A DNA stretch of 64,000 bases. It comes from Vesta saturnalis. Its lineage: Eukaryota; Arthropoda; Insecta; Coleoptera; Lampyridae. The position numbers and the translations under genes are program-made. Shown here one piece after another: positions 1-13,263 of the stretch. The first letter of the stretch is position 1. Every line of letters starts with the position of its first letter. The notes below the pieces were generated by a model. It ran no database searches. It worked only from the letters and a program-made list of their open reading frames with translations, and was not told the DNA's origin. The stretch lies in NCBI GenBank assembly GCA_036346205.1, contig JARFJB010002472.1, positions 6,976,001 to 7,040,000 of the forward strand, written 5' to 3'.

Positions 1-1509
1 CAGCCATATCTAATATTTTCATTTAAAAAAATTCAATTTGTGAATGACAACATTATATTAATGCCTTTTCTATAATGTACTGCACGGTATAAAAACCCTT
101 AGTCTCATACTCCTGTGGTATAGTGGTAATTATAATTTTCATGGCCTGATAAGCAATCCTAACCTACTTATATCGGTCCAAACACGTAATTTGATTCAAG
201 AATTAATCGAAAAGCAAAGGAGAATTCACCTGTAAACACTTCTTTGAAATACTATAATCCATATCACAGAGTTCACTGCACCTTGTATATTATTCTCACC
301 GAATTTGACACTTTTACTTCCGAAACAAAGATTTAGGGTTAATCCGCACATGTATTAATTTCAATAATTACAGACAGCGACACCATACAGGAAGAGAAGT
401 AACCGACCCAGAGTGATCTCGTCAGTGATGTCGCCAAGCTAATTGGAAACCACCACAGCCAGAAGAAATGTTAATTTAAGTTTTTTATACATTTTCCATT
501 AAGTTGAATATTAGTAATTTTATGTCGTTTTTTCTTTTCTTCGGCATTGTTTTTTTTATTTTATACCAATATTAACTTTAATAGATTGTTACAAATTAAT
601 CTATTTTCAATCTGTATACTAGGCCACACACAACACACCAAAGTAGTGCATATTGCAAACTCCCCTTGAAAGTCAAAAAGGACAAAGAATTAAAAACATA
701 AATTATAGAGCTAAAGTACCTTACTAATATAGGCGCTTAGAGTACAGGTCGTAGGTTCAAATAGGTAAACTTTTATTTATGTATTTAATAAAATTAATAA
801 TAATTTTAAAGATAGATTGACGCTTGCATATCTGTATGTTGCTAATTAAATAGTAATTTTCTACTTTGTGGGTATAAATAATTATTTAACATATCGTTAT
901 GTATCTTTATTTTTCATAAAAGTTTATGACATCTAGTGGTGGAATTGGAATCTAATATACAAAATAGCTTCTTTCCAAAAATACATTGAATCGAAAAGCG
1001 CATGCACTGAAATTTTTTGTTCAATTTTTAATTAGACAGTCCAAGTTAATTGGGATATAATCCAACGCACTATTCATATTGAATAAGGGCCGTATTTCAT
1101 CGAGCTAAATCTCAGAAATAGGGGTTATCGTATCAACATATATCTTCAATGTGATAAGTTAAATTCATTTCAATGTTCTTTTAAAACATACATTAAACAT
1201 ATCTGGAATTGCTTTTGGACTTGATTTCAACATAATGGTTATGTTCGAAAAATAACCTCTACGATTCTCGCTGAAATCGCATCACTTTTTCTCTACATTC
1301 AATATCACTTATTGTAAATGTAGACTCCATTATCTACACACTACCGGTACACCTGTGACTTTTATATCTCTCATTGAAGACATCGAAACAGGTTAGTCTA
1401 CAATTACATTCATTTCACCTGGTTATCAAGGCATTGAATTTATGATAACTAATTATATGCACCAACTCACTGCCTGTTTCCACAATTGGAAATGGTGTAA
1501 CTTTATATT
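1..1509. other. AT-rich DNA, no gene seen
   Basis: No open frame longer than chance and no recognisable domain. Around 738-760 there is a short stretch resembling a tRNA B box (GTAGGTTCAAAT), perhaps a SINE remnant, but no matching A box can be placed with confidence. Nothing else is assigned. Confidence 0.6.
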
Positions 1510-1584
1510 GCACATAGTTATTTTTATGAAACTTCGTGTCAGTTGTACGGTTGTCTATACTACCGGATATTGATTAAATAAACC

Positions 1585-1636
<52 letters not shown>

Positions 1637-1725
1637 TATGAAACACAAGTGAACATATACTTATTTCCATTGAACTATTTCGTGTCAGTTGTTCGTTTAT
1701 CTATAGTACATTGATTAAATACGCC

Positions 1726-1783
<58 letters not shown>
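1510..1783. repeat. Tandemly duplicated unit, each copy ending in (TA)n
   Basis: Two adjacent copies about 146 bp apart share CGTGTCAGTTG (1535 and 1681), then TTGATTAAATA and CCAATTATATA, and each runs into a TA tract (about 1588-1633 and 1729-1782). The copies differ at several bases, so the duplication is old or the tract has driven rapid change. Frames through the TA tract translate to Tyr-Ile repeats and are not genes. Confidence 0.75.
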
Positions 1784-1790
<7 letters not shown>

Positions 1791-2139
1791 TGATTGTGTT
1801 GTGTGTCAACTTACATTGATCTTGTTTTTCAACGTCAGAGGTATAAAGAACTTTAACAAAAAATTCTATTTCATTTGTATTTATCTTTCATTTAGCATAG
1901 GGACTTTGTGTCACGATCAGACACTTTCATATAAAGATCGGCTTGTTTAAGGTAAAAATTTAGCACATACACACATGAGCTGAACGGTCTACGTTCTTTT
2001 TAGTTTGATTTATTATTGCGTTGGGTAAACAATAATATTTACAAATAACTAATTACTTTGATGTGTTGATTTCTGCAGAATCAAAATTTCGGTAATCTAA
2101 ATTTTGTTGTCTCGTTTTCTAAATTAATATTCGTGGTAG

Positions 2140-2560
2140 AAATAAGTAGAATAAGTAAAGAGGAAGTGATGGCTGCAGGAGAAAATACACAATGATTTTG
2201 AGTGAAACAAAAAACTCTTCTATAAGTGGGTCAAAAATACAAAGCACGGCCCAAAATAGAATGCTGCAGGAGTAATGAATAGGAGCAACGAAATAGTATG
2301 AAATGATTGTGAAGTGAGGAAATGCTGGTAAGAATATTTCGGAAAGCTGTACAGTAGTGAGGGAAATAAAGAGAATGTAGAAGGAATAGTGAATGAAACT
2401 GAGAAGGATATTGGGATAAATGAGGTAGAGAAAAATGGTAAGAAGGTTGACAAACGATAAATGAGCAGGGGCGGATGAAATCCCTGGTGAAATGCTAAAA
2501 TGTGGTTCAAAGCTTTGTAAGCTGCTTTCGCTCACAATAATTAAAATTGTTTATTTTAAT
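2140..2560 (+). pseudogene. LINE reverse transcriptase fragment (family LINE-A)
   Basis: Closely matches 16725-17010 on the same strand. Broken plus-strand frames read like the segment just before the RT fingers of a non-LTR retrotransposon: a stretch ending in VNETEKDIGINEVEKM, then ADEIPGEMLKCGSK, the usual entry to the RT domain. Stops and frameshifts interrupt it. Endonuclease and the RT catalytic core are absent, so it is a short internal fragment. Minus-strand frames over it are shadows. Clade cannot be fixed by eye. Confidence 0.75.
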
Positions 2561-3324
2561 TTTCCTCCAACTAACTCAATCGTGTCTATTTTAACAAGAC
2601 GGGGACGGTTCGTAAATACGGAGTATTTAGGCCTAACACTGTTCACTTTGAATAACTAGAGTAAAATGGTTTAAACGTATATTGTCCTATACCAGATACA
2701 AAACTAAATAATGAAGAACTAAAAAATATCTCAACTTAGCCTAAACAATACATAAATTAAAAAATATATTAGGACCCTGGCCGCGTGGCTTCCTGGATGG
2801 TTAAGTACCTGTCACTCCGTCCTGGTACGTTTCTGTGGCCATATAAGTTAAGGTTATTTGACTGTAACCGGATTATGAACGAATTAGGACAAAAATAGAC
2901 GCTTTAAAATTATTTAGGAAAATTCTATTACGGTCCTGACTAACGGAAGCTGGAATCTTGTTTTGCTTTAGCTGTATTTTTATATACGTGCTAATTACAC
3001 TTTTTCTTTCAGTTCTCTTTTCCTTATTTGAATTTTCGGGGTTGCATTTTAAAAAATTCGTAGCGTCTACTACTACTATTAAAAAGGCTTACCCTTAATA
3101 ACGTATATACTAGTCCAGTACAAACAATAAATCTTCTGACTACGCATCCAAAGTGCTTTACTTCGCTAGCTGCTGGGTTATACTATCTAGATTGTGCTGG
3201 GTTAAAGCCTCCCAGTCACAATCGTTCTGCGGTGTTGTAAACGATCCAAAGACATTCCACAAAAGGGGACCTGTTACACACTCACTCTGTTTATATGGAA
3301 AAGGTTTACAAATTTTCTATTATA
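2561..3324. other. No gene seen
   Basis: AT-rich. A GC-richer patch at 2769-2850 (CTGGCCGCGTGGCTTCCTGG) looks faintly like a tRNA-derived SINE head, but no B box follows, so it is not called. Confidence 0.5.
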
Positions 3325-3780
3325 CAGGGTGTTTCAAAAAAGGGTGGCCCTGTTGCTAGGAGGTAGAACACTGAAAAATAAGTTGGGTTTGTTTAGGAAA
3401 ATTTTTAGAAACAGCATCCATATTCAAACTACAGGGTTTAAAAGAAAATTGTATGCCCATTTTTTACGATTATGTCAAAACTACTGGCAGCATTGTAATG
3501 AAATGTTGTATGAATATGTTTGGGAAGCTGACACATCCCATGAATTTGTGTTTCTATCTGACTCTCATAGAGGGCTATAGTTACACGGTTCGTAACGTGT
3601 ACTTTTAGGCATAACTTTTCTAGTCCACATTTTAATTTTAATTCAATTTTACACCAAAAAGGTACTATGTATTAGTAAAATTCGATACTGTGTACCATTT
3701 TCGGAATATTTTGATTTGAAAATGATGAACTAATGCTGGTGTAAAGTAAATATTCTTATAAAAAATAAAAAACAATAATA
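3325..3780 (+). repeat. Left terminal inverted repeat of element A
   Basis: Inverted match to 5031-5495 with scattered substitutions and small indels. Begins CAGGGTGTTTC directly after TA and contains an internal CAGGGTTTAAAAG copy of the terminal motif. Confidence 0.88.
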
Positions 3781-3985
3781 TTATTCTAAGGCTAAAGTTA
3801 TTCATTAAACAAAGCATGATAATAAGAAAACTAAAATAAATTTGAGTAAAAACATGAAATATTCAATCAGTTAACCATGGAAAACTGACATTGATGGTAA
3901 AGACGGTAATGTCAATAACATTTAATATTGTTGATTAATACGTTACTTAATAATCAAAATGTATTGAGATGTTGAATACACCGAC

Positions 3986-4973
3986 ATGTTATTAGCCTTA
4001 GGCGAGTGTTTAGGAAACGCTAGTGCAGCGGTTACGCGTTATGCGAGAAGTTTCCCAGAAGAAACTTACCAAATAAAAAAAACCGTTTAGAGCCGTGGAA
4101 CGACGTTGTCGAGAACCTTGGAATGTGAGACCAAAAAAAAATTAATTCTGGTAGGCGTAGAACAACAAGGACCATTCATAAAGAGAATATCACTTTAGAT
4201 TTAGTTGATCAAGATCCAATAATTAGCGTAAGGAGTATGGCACGACATACAAATACGTCTTATACAAGTACTTGCTGGATACTTAAGGAGCAGCAGGTAC
4301 ATCCTTATCACTACAGACCAGTCTAAGAGCTTTTGCCAGACGATCTAGCGTTAGAGTGGATTTTTGTTAAACGTTACAAAAAATGACAACCCTCTATCCC
4401 ATTTTTTTAAATGTGCCCTATTTACCGACAAGGAATAACGCACACCACTGGTGTGATGAGAATCCACATGTTTAAAGTTAATGTTTGGGTTGTAACTTTA
4501 GGTAACAAATTAATTGGTTATTATATGCTATCTGGAAATTCAAATGGTAATGTGTGCCTCGACTTTTTAGAAAATCATTTATTCGATATATTAGAAGAAT
4601 TTATGCTAAACGAGTGAAGATCTCTATTTTTTATGCATGATGGAGCTCCCCCGCTCTTTGATAGAAGGTGTCGTAATTGGTTTAGTAACGATTATCCGAA
4701 TCGATAGATTGGCAGAGGTGCATAAGCACCCATTCATTGGCCATCACGGTCATTCAATTTCAATCCTTTGGACTGCACAGTTTGGTCGCATCATATGGAA
4801 AAAGTGTATGCTACAGAGGTAAATTCGCGTCAAGAGTTGCAAGACAGAATTGAACATCACTTTAATGATTTCATAGCTGATTCTCAACCGTTTAGAAGAT
4901 TAATGCATTATTCAGAAAAATGATGGAATTGTATATTCGCGAAAACGGAGGACATTTTGAACATTTACTCTAA
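3986..4973 (+). pseudogene. Tc1/mariner transposase (D,D41D type), broken
   Basis: DNA cut-and-paste transposase remnant. In order: an N-terminal region starting MLLALGECLGNASAAV, a second helix-turn-helix region ending near EQQVHPYHYRPV, the first catalytic Asp in ALFTDKE (about 4400), the second in FMHDGAPP (about 4635), and the third in NPLD (about 4770). The end NGGHFEHLL and its stop at 4971 are typical of this insect family. At least five stops and frameshifts prevent a product. The chosen ATG is the first that keeps the N-terminal alignment; the true start may be slightly upstream. Confidence 0.85.
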
Positions 4974-5030
4974 CTGACTGAATATTTCATGTTTTTAGTC
5001 AAATTTATTCTTTGTTTAATTAATAACTTT

Positions 5031-5495
5031 AGTTATTGTTTTTGGTTTCTAATAAGAATACTTTATACCAGCTTACTTTATCATTGTCACATCATAATAT
5101 TCCGAAAACGGTACACAGTATCGAGCTTTACCAATAGTACCTTTTTGGTGTAAAATTGAATGATTAAGTTCACTTAAAATTTGGATTAGAAAATCTAACC
5201 TCAAAAAAGTTATGTTTAAAACTACTCGCTACGAACCGTGTAATTAGCGCCTTCTATGAGAGCCAGATATAAAAACAAATTCACGGGATGTGTCAGCTTC
5301 CAAATCATATTCATACAAAATTTCATTCCAATGTTGCCAGTAGTTTCGACATAATCGTAAAAAATGTGTATAAAAATGTTTTTTTAACCCTGTATCTTGA
5401 ATACGGATGAAGCTTCGAAAATTTTTTAATAAACAAACCCCACTTATTTTCAGGTGTTCATCCTAGCAACACGACCACCTTTTTGAAACACCCTG
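5031..5495 (-). repeat. Right terminal inverted repeat of element A
   Basis: Reverse complement of 3325-3780. Ends in CACCCTG followed by TA. Confidence 0.88.
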
Positions 5496-5524
5496 TATTA
5501 GGTAGTTCCCCATCACACCCTATC

Positions 5525-5640
5525 TGTCAGTCAGTTCAATTAAGATTAGCTAGATCTTTAATAGATTAAATATTATTATTATATTAATAATATAATGATA
5601 ATATTAAAGACCTGGCTAATCCTAACTGAAATGAAATTAA
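5525..5640. mobile_element. Short hairpin MITE
   Basis: Arms of about 35 bp (CAGTTCAATTAAGATTAGC on the left, GCTAATCCTAACTGAAATG on the right) flank a TA-rich loop, so the single strand folds into one long hairpin. It lies about 30 bp beyond element A. No coding capacity. Confidence 0.65.
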
Positions 5641-6000
5641 ATTCCGTAGTTGGCTTTTTCATTTACGTTCAGTTAGTATTAAGCAGGCTTATATTTGTGT
5701 TTTCAAATTTCAAACATTTATTTGACAACTCATAGCTGTAATTGTTATCGAAACGTTTAAATTTGTAAAAAATTAATAAAAATATATGATTACATACCCA
5801 AAAGATAAGTATATTAATTATAAACAATAATCGTATATTTTCGTATAGTTTATTGTAATCATTGCGTAAATAAATATGCAAATAAATATTTTACGATTGT
5901 ATTTTTAAATTCCGGACTGTACTTATTACTCATACAGCAGTCAATAATCGTTGTATTTTCTATGAAGCTACTGTATTTCCCATTTAAGAAAATCAAATGC

Positions 6001-8190
<2,190 letters not shown>

Positions 8191-8336
8191 ATTAATTATA
8201 CAGTGTGTCCAAAATTCGCCAAAAACGAACATTGCGTTAGGTGCCACTACAATTTTCGGTTATTTAAATTTAAATACTTAAACTTGTTACATGAATTTAT
8301 ATGGATTTTCAACTTTTTTTTTACAAAAAAAAACAA

Positions 8337-8369
8337 AAACGCGCTAGGTGCGTTGTGGGCAGTGATTAA
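8337..8369 (+). repeat. Second piggyBac right-end sequence abutting the element
   Basis: CGCTAGGTGCGTTGTGGGCA then TTAA closely copies the outer right end of the piggyBac at 10629-10668 in the same orientation. It stops at the TTAA where the left end of the main element begins. It looks like the terminus of another copy sharing one TTAA. Confidence 0.6.
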
Positions 8370-8531
8370 CTTAAAAACCATGCTCAGTGCCCATAAACGG
8401 TGCATACGCGTTCTTTAAAAAAACTGTTTTTATTACTCATATTTTACTAATCTAGAAATAAAAACCAAAAATACATTTCTTTAAATATTAAAAACAAGTA
8501 ACACAAACTATAATGACTATACTTATACTTA

Positions 8532-10220
8532 TCAAACATATTCTACTCTTATTAAATAAATGTGGCATGTCATTATTTGGTTGTATGTTATATAATCTAA
8601 AATAAGGAGTAAGAATACAAACATTTTGACTACAAAGATAACAAACAGAACGATACGATAACTCTTATTAAGAACATTTAAAAAAATTTCTGTATGATAT
8701 ACCCTAAAACAAGGAGTGAGACATAGTCCAGGGCCACCAGGATACTGAGGGCAATAGTGTACTGAATCCTTACGCTTTTTTTCAGCACTCCAGCAAACAG
8801 CGCACCTTCTTCTTTCCGCCTTTCCGTTTTCCGCCTTTGGACAATATTCTGGGAAGTGGTAAATTTTTAGTTTCGGTATTGGATTGGTGGGACATGGCCC
8901 CAACAAGCTCCCGATCACCTCTAGTCTAAAGTCATAAATACTCTTATGCAAGTAGTATGAATTTAATAACATAATCTAGAATGTATGAATTGCCAGATTA
9001 AAGTCTTGTGTTCGCAGGAATAGTATGACAAGATTTGGTCAGAGTGGTCTACACCGGCCATAAATTTGTTATACTCATTGATCAGTTTGGGTTTCTTTAC
9101 TACTTGACCACGTTGTATAGTAACTTCTTTTTCTAACTTCTTGGATACCATTGCAGGAGGATTTTGTTTGCTGTTTGACCTAAGTGTGCCGGTGACATAG
9201 GTTTTGTTATGCAATAAATCAGTAGTCAATTTAACACTGTTATAGAAATTGTCCAAATAGACTGAATGGCTAACACCTAGTTTTTCTTGAAGAAGAGACA
9301 TAACTACCTTTTCCGTATGTTAAAATCCTGATAATTGCACATCAGCGGCTCCAGAATATACAATTATTTTAAGGGATAAGCCATTTGGTTCGCAGAGTAC
9401 GTACAACTTAATGCCAAACTTATGTCGTTTCCCTTTAACGTATTGGTGAAACTTTAACCTTCCACACCATAATATCATAGACTCATCTATTGATAACTCC
9501 TTGTTTGGGTAGTAAACCATCTGCATCCTCTGGTTAAAAAAATTCACTAGTGGAAGTACCTTTCCTATTTGTGTACGAATTCGGCTCCCCATATCTTCAA
9601 AATACAGTGCTCTCAATATTAACAAGAAACGATTTCGGCTCATATAGATTTTAAAAGCTTCATTGTTAAATAAGTAGTGTTTTTTCCAATAATCGTTAAT
9701 CCTGTTTAAACGTATAGCCCCATATGAAACAGGAACGTTTTCATTTCATCTGTAGTGATGTCTTTCCAACGAGAAATTCTTGATTGATCACCCTCAGATT
9801 TGTAAAGTAATTCTACAGCATGTGCATTCGCTTTAGAACAAAGTGATTCATAAAACTCGTCTGTGATCAATAGACTAAAATAATCAATTGGCTGCGATCC
9901 CCCTACATCCACCAGAATGCCAGGAACTCCCGAAAATGGAATGTCTGGTCTATGTACTTCCCGATCTGACCACTGCCCAGCAGTAGCTGACTGATCTGGT
10001 GTAGTTGGCCTTGAAGGTGGTTCGATTTCCTGCTCTAAGTCGCTGTTAGGTTGATATTCGGGATCACTTTCACTTTCGTCCAGAAAGGATCTTCTTCACT
10101 AGAATCTTCAAGAATTTCACGAAGTTCTTCATCTGTAAGGGGTTTCTGTCTACCTGGATCATATTTACCCTTCTTCGCCGGAGGCTGGTTGTTCATGGAT
10201 GGTCCCGGTGTTTGGTCCAT
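8532..10220 (-). pseudogene. piggyBac transposase (PGBD4-like), frameshifted
   Basis: Catalyses TTAA-specific cut-and-paste transposition. The minus strand starts at the ATG at 10220 (MDQTPGPSMNNQPPAKKGKY), an acidic N-terminus with an EDSSEED run. All three DDD positions of the family remain: SIDESMILW (about 9480), YLDNFYNS (about 9255) and AGVDHSDQI (about 9040). The C-terminal Cys-rich domain is visible (CAVC near 8810, YCPQYPGGPGLC, then PCFRVYHTE near 8700). Frameshifts near 10090, 9700, 9310 and 8970 and a few stops break it. The reading frame past YHTE to 8532 is probably read-through. Confidence 0.88.
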
Positions 10221-10226
10221 ACCAAA

Positions 10227-10417
10227 CTGTAATAAAAAAAAATAATATACTTTTTTAAAATGCATACGGCATGCGCCTGGCGAGCGTAACCAACCGGGAC
10301 AGATGATATTTTTACAAAATTACATTTATATATAATAAAAAACCCACAATTATGTTTAATTTTGGTTTGAATAAAATATCTAAACTAAAATTTAAATCCT
10401 AAACATATAATACTTAC
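10227..10417 (-). other. Intron in the 5' part of the piggyBac transposase
   Basis: On the minus strand a strong donor (ACG/GTAAGTATT, intron start 10417) and acceptor (T-rich tract, ATTACAG/TTTGG, intron end 10227) flank 191 bp just upstream of the ATG at 10220. This implies a non-coding first exon between the right terminus and 10418. The donor GTAAGTATT is also intact in the second copy of this segment near 15324. Confidence 0.6.
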
Positions 10418-11278
10418 CGTAAAAACAACCACAAACAAAAAGTATCGTCACAAAAATAAAAACCGCGAAAACTAGGAACCAACCGTCCTGTATGGTAACT
10501 CGACCACTACTGAGTGCCCCGACACGATCTCATGTAATTCCAGACGTGCCCTCCACTTCAACTCACGATTCAATAGCATTAGGTACAAAAATCGCCACGC
10601 GCGGCGTGGCCACACCAATACAATGAAGGCAAACGCGCTACGCGCGTTGTGGGCAGTGAATGTGTTAACAAAGTTGAAAAAGTCCGTTTTTTCAATGTGA
10701 CATCCTGTACATTATTGGATGGTCGGATATAGAATTTGTTTCTGCATCGATTTGCTATAACTTTCTCTATACCTATTTCCAACGGTATTCTTGTCAATCC
10801 ATATTTGTTATCAAAAGCCAATGAAACTCCAGCAGTATCAACACGCATATTCGTTAGTTATCTAGTTACAGTTCTAGTAAGTCTGTTAATTTTCTCAGGT
10901 ACAGTTTATAATGGAGAATATTGAAGAATATTTCAATAATGAGTTGTTACATTTTTTTTAATCTGAACCAATTGTCAGACGAACATGCATACTATTTAAC
11001 GAACGATATCTGGACCTACCAACAATGGAAGCGAACTCTGATTCTGTCATCAGGCTTACTCCCAAGAAGGACTGATTTCACACTTGAGTCGAATTCACTT
11101 ATTATGATTTTTTCACTAACTCTCAGATTCGAACTTTGGTACCTTTCGCTTAGAAGTCTGACATCTTTACGGCTGAACCCTTTAAAACATAATAACTTTA
11201 ACAATGTAATCGGAAAATCAATGTAATGTAACCTATGTTGAAGAGCATACAAAATACATTGAACGTTCATTATAAACA
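10332..11278. repeat. Duplicated segment, copy 1
   Basis: Direct repeat with 15244-16246, about 95 percent alike by eye over most of its length. It contains the piggyBac first exon and right terminus, the flanking unique DNA beyond the TTAA, and a SINE. Because the junction between piggyBac and flank is the same in both copies, this is a duplication of one locus rather than two insertions. Copy 2 has an extra stretch of about 50 bp near 15755. Confidence 0.85.
11071..11182 (-). mobile_element. tRNA-derived SINE fragment, copy 1
   Basis: On the minus strand: an A-box-like TTCAGCCGTAAAG (near 11175) and a B box, AGTTCGAATC (11126-11135), then a shared tail ending GAATTCGACTCAAG. Matches 16031-16145 and, in plus orientation, 28275-28420, so it is a dispersed family. 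Confidence 0.65.
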
Positions 11279-11462
11279 GATTTTAGGATTTTTTGACAGT
11301 TAAGTATTATTTTTTCAAAGTTATTTTTTTAAATTTCTTTTGCGCTTAGGATGTGCTGTAATCGTTGTGTTTTAAAGTGTTTATTTCAGACCATAGTCAA
11401 TTACTATACCAAAACCGTTTTTATTTTGTTATGCTCTTCAACATAGGTTATATTACATTGTT
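11217..11462. mobile_element. MITE-like element with 31 bp inverted ends
   Basis: AATGTAATGTAACCTATGTT at the left is mirrored by AACATAGGTTATATTACATT at the right, near-perfect over about 31 bp and 245 bp apart. No coding content. The left end is also present in the second segment copy (16188-16218), but the right end is not. Confidence 0.55.
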
Positions 11463-12451
11463 AAATTTGTTTTGTTTTAAAGTGTATTTATTATCATTAA
11501 ACATTAAATAGTAAACTACAATGTTTTATTCATGTATTAATTGCTATAACATAATAAAAAATAATCCTGCTTTGAAAAATACCTTCAGATTTGAATACAC
11601 ACGATCTTATAACCTCATGTGTAACAGTAAATATCTCGCAAAACCTTGCCTTAATCGGCACGGAGAAAGAATAGGCCATTTACAGAAAAAGTATTGAAGA
11701 ATCGAAAAATTCTACTGAAATGACAAATCCGCCAGTGGCGTAGAATGTAGGAAAGAAAAAAACCCTTTCCCCTGTCGTAGGGGACAGATACTACATCTTA
11801 ATATATTTTCATATGATTAAATCCATTACCGAGTATGATAAAAAAATATCCAAGTCTTGGACGAGCAAAAATTATTTTTAGATTTTGATATAAATCACCT
11901 TGTATCTCAATACAGAGCCATATTTTATTTAAGTGTTCTGGTTTAAACCTTCATATTTTAGGCTCTGGATTTTCTGTGTTTAATATTTACACTTATTAAT
12001 GAATCACCCTGTATATACAGAGAAAACGCCCAATTATCTCATTGCTAGTCCACATTGTACAAAATCTGAGATAAGCCTATTTTGGGATATCGAGATTCCG
12101 GATTTGATATTTGCAATGGTGCCAAATTTGCCGTTTCTCTGGTATTATTAGTCACTTTGGTTTTTTAAATACATCACCCTGTATATGCAGTCATTATTGG
12201 AATCTCCTCTTCAATACGAGTTCAACCATATGTAACACATGATTTTATGTAGTCTAGAAGGTCTTAAATACATAAAACAGTGCAAAACATGTAGATTTGA
12301 AGAAATTGAAATCTTTAAATATCGAATGCTGTGATTTTGACACTTGTTCACCATTTACATTATTAAATCAAACTGGCAGTAGTTTGATGTGTTTTTAAAA
12401 GTTCTGCAAAGTAAATTGTTTCTCTAAAATGGTTGTTAATAAAAAAGCATA
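11463..12451. other. No gene; eroded MITE ends
   Basis: AT-rich, with two CACCCTGTATAT motifs (near 12007 and 12175) of the kind that end mariner-related MITEs here. They may mark the degraded left end of the transposase copy that starts at 12452. Confidence 0.5.
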
Positions 12452-13260
12452 ATGAGAGGGTACGGTGACAGAAACAAATCTTATCGTGAAGTAGCCAACT
12501 TGTTCAACGATACCTTCCCAAACCGTTCTCCTATCCATAAGGCGACGGTACAAAAAACTGTAAAGCGCTTTAAGTATTCTGGAGGAGTAAAAGATAGATA
12601 GCGATGAGGTAGACCTAAAACAGTTATCAATGACAACAAAACTTTAGATATAATGCAGTTTCGTTGAAGATCCACATACATCCTCACGCAGGCTTGCACA
12701 ATTACATGGTATAGGTCATTCTTCAGTTTTACGTGTATTACATAAGAATAAATTTGAAACATATAAAATTCATTTACTTCAAGAATTAAGTGAAGACGAC
12801 TTCGACCGTAGATTAGAGATTACTAAGGGAATGATGGATAAATTTGAAAATGACGGAAATTTCGTTAACACATGTTTTTCCAACGAAGCAACCTTTACAC
12901 TGGGAGTGTACATCGACGTAATTTAAGATACTGGAGTGACGTAAATTCACGCTGGATGCGTGAAAACCATACTCGGAGACCACACAAATTAAATGTATGT
13001 TCAGGTATAGTGGGTACTCAGTTAATTGGGTCATTCTTTATCAAAGGAAGTTTAATGCCAGATAAGTACAAAATGCTACTAAGAAATGAAATTGTACCTA
13101 CACTGAGAAACTTGTTTGGAGCCAAGTTTAATCAGATATGGTTTCAGCAAGATGGAGCTCCAGCGCATTTTGGTGTAAATGTTCGGCGTTATTTAGATGA
13201 GATATTTCCAGGACGATGGATTGGTAGACGAGGTAGTATTGAACCAACCGGTACATTTAT
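12452..13260 (+). pseudogene. Tc1/mariner transposase B, 3'-truncated
   Basis: Starts MRGYGDRNKSYREVANLF. Visible parts: first HTH, a GRPKTV linker, the second HTH up to LRVLHKNKF, a YKIHLLQELSEDDFDRRL segment shared with copy C, the first catalytic position as SNEATF (Asp to Asn), and the second Asp in WFQQDGAPAHF. The frame ends at GRWIGRRGSIE where element C begins; the part with the third catalytic residue is missing. Several frameshifts and stops lie at 12598-12900. Confidence 0.8.
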
Positions 13261-13263
13261 ATA

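Larger units (their letters stand above)
3325..5495 (+). mobile_element. Mariner-like element A with about 460 bp terminal inverted repeats
   Basis: The left end reads TA/CAGGGTGTTTCAAAAA and the right end TTTTGAAACACCCTG/TA: a clean TA target duplication (3323-3324 and 5496-5497) and inverted ends. Inversion extends far inward (3325-3780 against 5031-5495). Total length 2171 bp. Structurally complete but its transposase is full of stops. A second CAGGGT motif lies inside each arm (about 3432 on the left, mirrored near 5390), resembling the repeated transposase-binding sites of IR/DR-type Tc1/mariner ends. Frames at 3153-3580 are read-through of the left arm. Confidence 0.9.
8370..10664 (-). 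mobile_element. piggyBac-superfamily DNA transposon, decayed
   Basis: Bounded by TTAA at 8366-8369 and 10665-10668, the target used by piggyBac elements. Read inward, both ends have a CACTGCCCACAACG-like block (CAGTGCCCATAAACG on the left, about 20 bp in). The minus strand carries the transposase with a 5' intron. The left boundary could be the next TTAA at 8371-8374. Confidence 0.8.

Noticed and set aside
929..942. CTCF-like word (CATCTAGTGGTGG), and another near 54849
   Set aside because: Only partial matches to the core, without the flanking context shared by the four arm sites.
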